NCBI RefSeq assembly: GCF_000340215.1
Contig: NW_006921533.1
Coordinates: forward strand, 7,355,671-7,419,670
Length of the DNA: 64,000 bases
Source: Pseudocercospora fijiensis CIRAD86
Taxonomy: Eukaryota > Ascomycota > Dothideomycetes > Mycosphaerellales > Mycosphaerellaceae
Direction: 5' to 3'
In this document: positions 43,793 through 51,798 of the stretch, one piece after another
How positions within the stretch are numbered: position 1 is the first letter of the stretch
Layout: each line of letters opens with the position of its first letter
Translations under genes and position numbers: made by a program
The notes under the pieces: generated by a model
Seen by the model: the letters and a program-made list of their open reading frames with translations, nothing else
The model's database searches: none
Told to the model about the DNA's origin: nothing

Positions 43793-45070
43793 TCATGCTT
43801 TCGACTTCTTTGCCTTCTTGCCAGGCTTATTTGAGTCGCCGTTAGTGATTGCCTTTGCATCCACCGCATCCTTCTGCTTCTTCAGTGCCTCCTTCCTAGC
43901 TGTCTTCTCGGCCCTTTCCTGCGCCTTCGCCTCGACCTCTTCCTTCGACTCGCTTTTCCGCTTCTTTGGCAGTGCTGGCTCAGGCTCGACTTCGGCAAGA
44001 TCGCTCTTTCGCTTGCTGACCCGCCTCATCTTGCCATCTGGTCCAGGCACTTCGATGACATCCGCTTCGCCATTCGTCAGTGCACCCCTCTTCCTCTTCT
44101 TTCCAGGAATTTCTTTCGAGGGCGCCTCATCCAGGACATCATGCTCGTTTGCCCACAGCTCCTCCGTCATCCAGATGGGTAGCGCAGCTGTCTCCGGGCC
44201 CTTGATGTGTACTGCCCTCATGTTGCTCCATTTCTGCGGCACGTACTTCTCGACCATTGCTTCGACAGTTGCGTCTACATTCGCCTGCACTTGCTCGGGC
44301 GTCATGCTGGCTTTTCCGACCTTCATGGCTGTCGTAGTTGAGGGCGCTAGGTGTACCAGCGCAGCGCCGATTGCTCGCTTGACCTCTTCCGCAACGTCTC
44401 TTGGCCTGACATCCTTCTTCGTGACCTTTTCACCACCCTCCGCCAGGCGCTTTCGCTTGTTGCCCTGCTCGTCTACGCTTTCCCTCTTTCCCTCCAAAGT
44501 CACTGGGATTGGTCTCTTGCTTCCACCCTTGTAGAACACCTTGCCAAGTACAGTCGGCAGATAGGTGATGATTCTGTCATCTGCAAGGAAAATATCGTAC
44601 TCTGAGACGAGCTGCCTCTTGCTCTCATAGCTCTTGTACTTGCTCTTCAGTTTCTCCAAACCAATCACCCTTGATATTTTCTTGCTCACGTCGAGAGGGA
44701 AGCTGGGCTCCGCGATCAAGTCCTTGTATTTTCTCTGTGGATCCGCTGTGATCAGACATATTCGCAGACTCGCATCCTCCACACTTCGTAGTGGATGTGG
44801 GAGCACAATTTTGCCAGGCTTTAATCGCTTCTTATCTACAATGTGCTTCTTGGTTGTAAGAATCAGCCACACTGGAGAATCATCTTCGACATCCTCCTCG
44901 TCGGCATCCTCGAGGAGATTTGATTTTGATGCACTGGTTTTCTGCTCGCTTTCGTCGGCCTGGATTTTTCGCAACAGTGCTGTGGTCGCTCGCAGAGTCT
45001 GTGAAGGATCGATTTTCGCTGGCGACCCAGACGCCGCCTTTTTCGATGCAGCTGTGGAGGTGGGCGCCAT
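43793..45070 (-). CDS. Ribosomal L1-domain protein (Cic1/Utp30/RSL1D1 type), ribosome biogenesis
   Basis: A 425-residue frame from ATG 45070. Residues from about 20 to 320 form an L1-like domain: VWLILTTKKHIVDKKRLKPG, KIVLPHP, RICLITADPQRKYKDLI, then EYDIFLADDRIITYLPTVLGKVFYKGGSKRPIPV, which is the conserved RNA-binding core of this family. The C-terminal 100 residues are Lys-rich (KKRKSESKEEVEAKAQERAEKTARKE; GKKAKKSKA), typical of nucleolar assembly factors. Yeast Cic1 and Utp30 and human RSL1D1 bind pre-rRNA in the nucleolus during 60S or 90S maturation. Length and tail fit Cic1/RSL1D1 better than the short Utp30. It is divergent from a possible small frame 269 bases away. Confidence 0.9.
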   Translation of the reverse strand: MAPTSTAASKKAASGSPAKIDPSQTLRATTALLRKIQADESEQKTSASKSNLLEDADEEDVEDDSPVWLILTTKKHIVDKKRLKPGKIVLPHPLRSVEDASLRICLITADPQRKYKDLIAEPSFPLDVSKKISRVIGLEKLKSKYKSYESKRQLVSEYDIFLADDRIITYLPTVLGKVFYKGGSKRPIPVTLEGKRESVDEQGNKRKRLAEGGEKVTKKDVRPRDVAEEVKRAIGAALVHLAPSTTTAMKVGKASMTPEQVQANVDATVEAMVEKYVPQKWSNMRAVHIKGPETAALPIWMTEELWANEHDVLDEAPSKEIPGKKRKRGALTNGEADVIEVPGPDGKMRRVSKRKSDLAEVEPEPALPKKRKSESKEEVEAKAQERAEKTARKEALKKQKDAVDAKAITNGDSNKPGKKAKKSKA

Positions 45071-45339
45071 GGTGAGAAATTTGTATACTGTATAGAAACC
45101 GGAGGCTAGACAGCCTGGACTTTGCGATATACAATTGAAATTTCGTCGGCCTCTGCAACTCCGATCGCGCTAGAATTAGAATTAGCGAGCAAGGGTAACC
45201 TTAAGCAGCGAGCTCTCGGCAGCTCTCGGCTGGCAACTCGACACGTGATGTCCCAGCTTGGAGCTTTGACTTTGACTTTGAAGGTCCGATCTGGTATTGA
45301 GGCCCACCTGGCCACCAAGATCACCACACCACTGCACAA

Positions 45340-45537
45340 ATGAGTTTCAATGGCTTCAGAGGCGGTATTGACTCACGCAATTTGGACCCGGCATTTGAGG
45401 CTCTGCTGGCCAACGCCGTTCCCACTGCTGAAGACAGTGTATCGAGCATACGAAGCATACACGAAGCAATACTCCGGAGTCATCATAATGGTGGTAGGTC
45501 TGGATTGCAGCACTTCACCTCAAACATCGTCAAGTAG
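45340..45537 (+). CDS. Possible small gene or first exon, unknown function
   Basis: 65 codons from ATG 45340, beginning MSFNGFRGGIDSRNLDPAFE. The first 30 residues look protein-like, and the position divergent from the L1-domain gene is a natural promoter arrangement. The later part is less convincing. A GTAGGT at about 45494 could be a donor, which would make this a first exon, but I found no acceptor that keeps a good frame. No family recognised. Confidence 0.35.
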   Translation: MSFNGFRGGIDSRNLDPAFEALLANAVPTAEDSVSSIRSIHEAILRSHHNGGRSGLQHFTSNIVK

Positions 45538-45718
45538 TATCGCTACATCGTAATCCAGAGTGAAGTCCAGTTCACATCGCCATTTGCCCAAGCTCCCAGT
45601 TCCCAATGCCAGTAATATCTGGTCTTTCGTCCCTCGTAATTCATACACTTTTACTTGTGCTCTCCGAAAGTCCACCAACGCCTCGCTCATTGTACAATCA
45701 TAAGAAAACTGGGAAAGC

Positions 45719-46759
45719 TCAATCGACCTTTGCAGTCGCTTCCACCTCCGCCGGCACAGTAACGCTCTCCGCTGCGAAGGTCGCAGGTGGACTGGTCAAA
45801 GGTGAGTGCTGATGAGTCTGGCTTGCCGCAAGACTCTGCTGGGTAGCACTCGACGACGCTCCTCCCATCTCGCTAATCTGTCGTTCGAGTTCTCGGATGC
45901 GTAGCTTCAGCATCTGGTTCTCCCTCGTCAATGTCTGCGTCTCTGCTTGGTAGAAAGCAGTCTCGTCCCTCGTGCCGCCAAGGAGGAAGTCTTCGGTCAA
46001 TGGTCCCAGGCTGCCGTTCTGGGGTCGCAGTGCCGGAGATGTGCCACGGCTTCCAGGGGTTGAGATCAATGCCGATGACCTCCGTGACAAGGAATGGGGC
46101 CGATTGAAGTGTGGGTGTGCAGCAGCTGCGGCTGTAGTGCTATTGGAGTGCGGACTCGAAGCCTCTGTGACTGCAGTGCCAGCTGGAGTCGCGAGAGTGG
46201 ATGGAGTTGCGGCGGCGGTTGTATTGTCAGCAGTAGTTGGAGAACTGTCTACAGGACTGTTCTGCTGTCGTTGCATCGCTGCTAGCTGATCTTGTTGGAC
46301 TCTGATCATATGCAAGAGTCTGTTGACCTGAGCTTCCTGCTCATTTTCCAATTCTTGGTGGAGCTCTCCCAAGCTTGGCTGTCGAGGGTGATGTGGATCT
46401 GCGGTATTGAGCGCGAACGACCTCCTGCTCATGCGCCGGCTGCCGGCAGTACTGGGGCTGCTTTGTTGCATCTCGCCTGGAGCGGGCACTGTAGGATCGT
46501 TCAGCGTGAGGTTGTTCATGAGTGATGAGCGGCGCCGTTCGACGCTTGGAGATGCGCGCGATGGTGAATGGTGTAGGCCGGCATTGATGGTTGCGGCTGC
46601 CTGAAGTGAAGACAGTGAAGGCGATCGAGGTGAAGGCGGACTAGGTCGGGCAGCATCCGTTCCCGTGCTGATTGAAATTCTTCGTGGACGCTGCGAAAGT
46701 GGAGAGCCTGGCATGCTGGACGGTCGGCTCGTAGGTAGCGAATTGAGGTCGGGTGGCAT
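45719..46759 (-). CDS. Ser/Pro-rich protein with C-terminal coiled coil, unknown function
   Basis: A 346-residue frame from the first ATG, 46759 (MPPDLNSLPTSRPSSMPG). The frame is open 19 codons further up only from TTG. Low-complexity Ser/Pro/Thr/Ala sequence fills most of it, with basic phosphosite-like motifs (RRRSSLM, SRRSSAL, RRISIS). Two helical segments stand out: GELHQELENEQEAQVNRLLH (about residues 130-165) and AETQTLTRENQMLKLRIREL (about 275-305), the second a good dimeric coiled coil. No enzyme motif. It could be a signalling or scaffold protein; function unknown. Confidence 0.75.
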   Translation of the reverse strand: MPPDLNSLPTSRPSSMPGSPLSQRPRRISISTGTDAARPSPPSPRSPSLSSLQAAATINAGLHHSPSRASPSVERRRSSLMNNLTLNDPTVPAPGEMQQSSPSTAGSRRMSRRSFALNTADPHHPRQPSLGELHQELENEQEAQVNRLLHMIRVQQDQLAAMQRQQNSPVDSSPTTADNTTAAATPSTLATPAGTAVTEASSPHSNSTTAAAAAHPHFNRPHSLSRRSSALISTPGSRGTSPALRPQNGSLGPLTEDFLLGGTRDETAFYQAETQTLTRENQMLKLRIRELERQISEMGGASSSATQQSLAASQTHQHSPLTSPPATFAAESVTVPAEVEATAKVD

Positions 46760-48046
46760 GGTAGCGGGAATGGCGGTGGATGATAGGAAGATATACGGCT
46801 TGGACTGCGGTGTCAATGGGAGTGCGGCCAGCAGCGCATGACAAAGGATGGCAGCATGTCTCTCGTGAGGTCGTGAGATGTCGGCGTTTTGTGCAAGCTG
46901 AGCCGAGAGGGCTGCATTTGGCTTTTGGCCGTGTCGTCAGGCCACAAGGGTCAAAGAAATTGAAGAAAAGGTCAACAAACAGCATGTTGATGCAGACATG
47001 CAATCGATTCCTGGGTAGCTCGTGTTGGTCAACAAGTCGGATCGAGTGTCTGCCTTAGGCGTACGGAGGCTTTGAGAGCAGTGCCGACTCACAAAAAGCA
47101 GCTCGAGCGTCAGGTGTCGGGGATAGGCAGCAGAATAGCATGCCATGCCAGGCCGTGCCGCTGTGCCTGGACTTCTTTCTGCTGTGTCTGTGTATCAACA
47201 CATCAACACTTGCTTTTATCTGGTCACTGCCGTTTCACGTGCGCGACATGATTAATGGTCTCATCACAACGACAATCCTCCGTCTCTCGTCACGCCGACG
47301 TGCCGAGCGAGGCCGGGCCCAAGAGACGTCCCGCCGGGCAGCACGGTGGCACTGTGCGCGCTGCTGCATCTGCTGCATATGCCTAGTCGTTTCTGCAGAA
47401 GCTACCTGATGCACATAGTTAATGAAGAGCTCTTCTGAATGCCTCGTTCAATTGCTACTGTCTGGTACGGCACGGCCACCAAATGTGGTCGACGGTCGTA
47501 TAGCAAGTAGATTGTCGGAAGTCTCCTTTTCATCATCTCCGATCGATCGCTCGCTCTGGTACTGGAGGCTGTAGCATCCCTGGCCGTGGCGTCCGTTGAA
47601 CAGTTTTCTGCCAACGCCTGCTTTCCACAGGCACAGAATGCCCGTGAATGCCCTGGTCTCCTGTCTGCCCTGGTCATCAATCCAAGTCTCACTTGTGGAA
47701 AGCTGAAATGTGATGATGAAGGCACTTGGTCCCGCATCGCCCAGCCCCTGCACATCGCCCGACAATTCTTGGCCATACCGCGCGTGATAATTCAATGATG
47801 AAGAGTCTCGCTGCCGCAGCATAGAAGATGAGATGCCAATGATCTGCACCGGCGCCGGCAGCGGCACCTTGAATCATGCAGCTCCCCCAACCAGCACCCG
47901 GCGGAGCATGTCCCCGTATCCTGCACTCTGAACTCAGTAGTAGTGACTGCTGTATGCCCTCCAGCCCTCCCGCCAGCCCCCCGGGATGAGGCTCTCGCCA
48001 ATTCAGGCTGGCGCGGAAGCCACCGACGATCGGCTTCGTCTCGTCT
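46760..48046. other. Intergenic region before the block 4 transposon
   Basis: 1.3 kb at normal composition, holding the promoter of the Ser-rich gene, one possible small gene (given separately) and no RNA gene. Other frames overlap on both strands without domains. The 9 bases after it (48047-48055, TCGTCTAGG) are a transposon target duplication. Confidence 0.5.
47448..47822 (-). CDS. Possible small gene, unknown function
   Basis: 124 codons from ATG 47822, beginning MLRQRDSSSLNYHARYGQEL; the frame continues up only to a GTG at 47867. Composition is balanced and not repetitive, with segments such as SAFIITFQLSTSETWIDDQG that could form beta strands. The shape is protein-like, but a chance frame of this size is possible in GC-balanced DNA. 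A plus-strand frame of 70 codons overlaps it. No family recognised. Confidence 0.33.
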   Translation of the reverse strand: MLRQRDSSSLNYHARYGQELSGDVQGLGDAGPSAFIITFQLSTSETWIDDQGRQETRAFTGILCLWKAGVGRKLFNGRHGQGCYSLQYQSERSIGDDEKETSDNLLAIRPSTTFGGRAVPDSSN

Positions 48047-48055
48047 TCGTCTAGG

Positions 48056-48095
48056 CCTCGCCACTTCCCCGAGCCCCAGCTACCCGCCCGAGCCC
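48056..48095 (+). repeat. Left 40-bp terminal inverted repeat of the MULE
   Basis: Perfect inverted match to 51351-51390. GC-rich and free of RIP changes although it contains several CpA sites. RIP-type sequence begins within a few bases inside it. Confidence 0.96.
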
Positions 48096-48383
48096 TAGTA
48101 GATATACTAATGTAGAATCGTCCTGAATTAGATTACGTGCTGTTTCCACCTATTATATATTATATCCGTTCTTAGATAGTATTATTAATAGGCGCGGAGG
48201 TCGTACCTCGAATTCGTACCTTAAATTCTACTATAGACCTAAAGTTCGCATTTCTTCCCTCTTTTATAGTAGATTACCTAGTAACTACCGAAAATAGCTG
48301 AATCTCTATCCTACGACGAGTTTCTCGATAAAGTTATCGCCGGCGGTAGTAATAGCGTAGTAGTAGCGGTAGTAGTAGCGATA

Positions 48384-48570
48384 GTAGAAGGTATAGAAGG
48401 CGCGCTCTCGGCGGTAGTTATTAAGTCGTAGAAGGAGGTAGAAATAGAGGTAGAAGGTATAGAAGGCGCGCTCTCGGCGGTAGTTATTAAGTCGTAGAAG
48501 GAGGTAGAAATAGAAATAGAAGATATAGAAGGCGCGCTCTCGGCGGTAGTTATTAAGTCGTAGGAAGAGG
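48384..48570 (+). repeat. 66-bp tandem repeat, about 2.8 copies, in the MULE N-terminal region
   Basis: Units begin at 48384, 48450 and 48516 and share GAAGGCGCGCTCTCGGCGGT. The period of 66 is a multiple of three, so in the original element it would have coded a repeated 22-residue block (EGIEGALSAVVIKS and a charged stretch). Confidence 0.92.
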
Positions 48571-51350
48571 TTTAATTTGTCTCGGAGATACGTATTCGAG
48601 GCCGCTCGCGCTTACTATCGCTATCGCTGCCGCGCGAGCGTGTTAATCTGCTAGAATATCGATTAGTATCGCCGCGACCTTAAAAGCATAAGTTTATAAC
48701 GATTAAGCGCCCTTATAGGCTATTACCTCGCTAGTCGTCGTTTCCTTCGAAGAATACGCTCGTACGCTATATTTAGTCGTTTAGTATAGACACTAGATTC
48801 GAGTTTAAAGAGTAGAAACCTAAGAAGAATAAGGATAGTATTAAATACCGCTATCTCTACGTCTACGGCTGCTTTAGTAAGCCTAATAAACGTACCTAGA
48901 TAACGACTAATAAGGCGAAGAAGAAGACGAAGAAGATTAGCTATAAATTCTATTTCTACGCTGTTGCTATCGACCCTCGCACGCTAGATAGTAAGTAGTG
49001 TATTCGCTACTCTTCTAAAGATATATATTGCTAGTATAACTATAGACCTAACGACGTTGTCTTATTAACTAATATGCGTATCCGTACGAGGTCTTAGCAA
49101 TTCCTTAAGTAACTAGAGCGATTATAGCAGTTACGAATACTAACCTCGAAGATTATAGCCTATTTCCGAGGCTAGGGAGTTATTCTAAAGCTATACGATG
49201 TCTATAATATTGCTTTTAACCGTAATACTATCGCTCGAAGAGAGTCAAACTAGGCCGAGAGAATAGTTAAGCTACTAGACGAGAATTCAATCTTCTACGA
49301 GATAATAACTAATCCTAAGAATAGTATAATTCGGTTAATAGTTGCCCTCTATCTACGGTCGCTCTCTGCCTATAAGGACACGCTATATATTATCTGTTTA
49401 GATACGACTTATAGTACTAATTTATACAACCTCGAGTTGCTAGATATTGTCGCCGCTAGACCGATAAATAACACGATTAAACTCGGTATTAGCCTTGTTA
49501 AACCGAAGCCTAACAAGGCGGCCTTTATATAGCTATTATAGTTAATCTAGAATAGCTTCGAGAAGCATAGTTGTCTACTACCTATTGTCTTTAGCACTAA
49601 CCGTAAAGCGGCTCTTATATTAGCGATTAACGAGGTGTATCTAGAGTCTAAGAATATCGTCTGCGACTAGCACCTATAATAAGATATATTAACTCGAGTA
49701 CGTAAAGAACGAGGCGACTTTGTATAAGTAAAGGCTAACGATAGCTCGTAGACTAATAGTCTAAGGACTACTCAGTTTATAAAGCTATTTACTTATATAG
49801 TCTAGAGTTAGTCCGAGGAAGAATTTAACGATAAGGCTTATAAGCTAGATAACGTGTTTCTATAGTTTAAGTCCTATTTAAACAATAACTAGTAGTATTA
49901 TAAGGAGAAGATTGTCTACTGCTAGACTAACTAAGTAATGCACTTTAGCTATAAAACAACGTTACGAGTCGAGGCAACCTACGGTCGGATTAAGGAGTAG
50001 TTAAACTATAGTAGTCGGTACGATATCTTTACCCTCTTCGAGTCGCTTCTTAACTAGTAGTACTAAGGCTACGACCGCCGCCGAGCTGTACTCGCTAACA
50101 ACCTAAAGCGCTGTTCTAAGGCCTTAATCGGTCTATTTTAGTCTTCTATAACTCGAGGTATTAGCGACTATTACCTTCTCGAAGTATAGGCTCTATACTC
50201 GCGTACTAACTCGCTTTTGAAGGCTATAGTTAATGCTAATAGCAACGAGATTAAGTACTCGGCATACTCGTGTTCTTGTCTATAGTGCCGCTATAACGAC
50301 TACCTATCTAAGACCTATAGCTATCCGTACCTTTACGATATTATAAAGCTTCTAGAGATAGAGGGCAGCTATATAGTACTATTGCCTTCTTACTTCTACG
50401 CTTACTAGTTTGTCGACTTTAAGAAGGTACGGCTCTTTAACTCGTACCGTATTCGAGAGCTATAGGTAATCTATAGCAACCGCAAACCTCTTACTAGCGG
50501 AGCGACGTTATATATAACAAAACGTATAGCAACGGCTCGAGAATTAGACGACTTAAATAAGACAGTAGTCGCTAAGAAGCAGAAGACAATAATACTAAGA
50601 ACAGCGGCCTTCGTACTCGAGCCTAGCGTATCGCTTACTTAGTTACGGACGACTATTAAGTACTATAAGTACGTAAAGAGCTAATGCCGTACTTAATAGT
50701 ATCCTTACTAGAAGGCTAATCGACTATATAGCTCTACCTACTACCCTTCTAGCTTCGAGTGCTATAATCTACGTTAAGAGCTATTACTTCCGGTTAAACT
50801 ATAACTACAACCTCCTTCTAAGCTAGACCTTCTATAGCAAGAGCTTAATAACCTTCGAGCGCGTAAAGAATAGCGCACTTAGTAATAGATTAAACATAGC
50901 CGATAGTAGGCGGCGTTGTTTAAATAGCAGCAACGATAGGCTGCTTAGTAATACTAGTAATAACAATAATAATAGTTACTTATATAGCTAATAGGATAGC
51001 TACTTTATTACTAGGTGCTATAGTAATAGCACTATTAGTTCACTTAGTAGCAGTATTATATATAGTAACAGGCTAGCTAGCAGGCTAGAGACTAGTATAA
51101 GCTAGTATATATAGCCTCGCGTAGTTATAAGGCTATAGGTCGTAACCCGCTTAGACCTAAGTAGATAGCAACAACTAATAACACCTTGAATTTTGCTATA
51201 CTACTAATTTGCTAACAAACTTTAGCTTCATAGCTGCTAGCAGCAGTATAGAGGTGGTTGCCCGGTCGGTAGTGGTTGCGGGGATCCGGAAATCGCTTCC
51301 CCACGCGATTTTGTTAGGAACAGCGGATTCCATAATCCACTATATCACTG

Positions 51351-51390
51351 GGGCTCGGGCGGGTAGCTGGGGCTCGGGGAAGTGGCGAGG
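51351..51390 (-). repeat. Right 40-bp terminal inverted repeat of the MULE
   Basis: Perfect inverted match to 48056-48095. The 110 bases just inside it also lack RIP changes. The target duplication follows at 51391-51399. Confidence 0.96.
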
Positions 51391-51399
51391 TCGTCTAGG

Positions 51400-51798
51400 C
51401 TACCGGCTCGACGCTTCCCTTCCCTGGGAAAGACGTGCTAGAACATCCGATTTCCACTTTCTTCATACCGGACGGTCCCCCATGATGGGCCATGGCGCCC
51501 GTGAAACAAAATATCACAACAGTGTGGCATCACTCACCCACCCTCCCCTCCCCTCCCCTCGACCTCGCCTTGCCATCCCCAGTCGACACCTCTGCCCCGC
51601 CACCCCTCCACTCCGCCGCCGACCACTCCTCCTCCGCCCACGCCATCGCTGCTGTGTGTGATCTCCCGAAGCAGAAGGAGTCCGTCCCGACAGTCGGGCC
51701 CTGAGTCGCGCAAGCAGCCTGGACGCGCCGCTGAATAATAATCTGCGAACGTGCTGCACGACCGTGCAGGGTTTGTGCCTTACACTTCATCAGCTCAC
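51400..51798. other. 5' flank of the PH-domain gene
   Basis: Normal composition with long C-rich pyrimidine runs (near 51540-51640), common in fungal promoters and leaders. Overlapping plus frames of 70-150 codons start inside the transposon end and carry no domain. The MULE inserted about 400 bases upstream of the start codon and may have displaced upstream promoter elements. Confidence 0.55.

Larger units (their letters stand above)
48056..51390 (+). mobile_element. Mutator-like element (MULE) with 40-bp perfect TIRs and 9-bp TSD
   Basis: A 3335-bp element. Bases 48056-48095 are the exact inverted complement of 51351-51390, beginning CCTCGCCACTTCCCCGAGCC. It is flanked by TCGTCTAGG at 48047-48055 and 51391-51399, a perfect 9-bp duplication, the Mutator hallmark. 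One plus frame, broken almost only by TAG, codes a MULE transposase. It has LDTTYSTN (first Asp, near 49401), CD-stop-HL near 49662 (the family's C-x-WH motif with W as TAG) and RVEATYGRIKE with the catalytic Glu near 49971. A possible SWIM-like CSC region lies near 50275, followed by a Gln-rich basic tail. The outer TIR is unmutated while the interior is heavily RIP-mutated. Confidence 0.95.

Noticed and set aside
43818..44534. 238-codon plus-strand frame over the L1-domain gene
   Set aside because: Antisense shadow rich in Ser, Phe and Leu, complementary to the Lys/Glu-rich coding strand.
48600..51050. Long frame broken almost only by TAG, suggesting TAG recoded as Gln/Trp
   Set aside because: The host genes in the window use normal stops, and TAG replaces both Gln (CAG) and Trp (TGG) positions inside transposons only. 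RIP explains this; a changed code does not.
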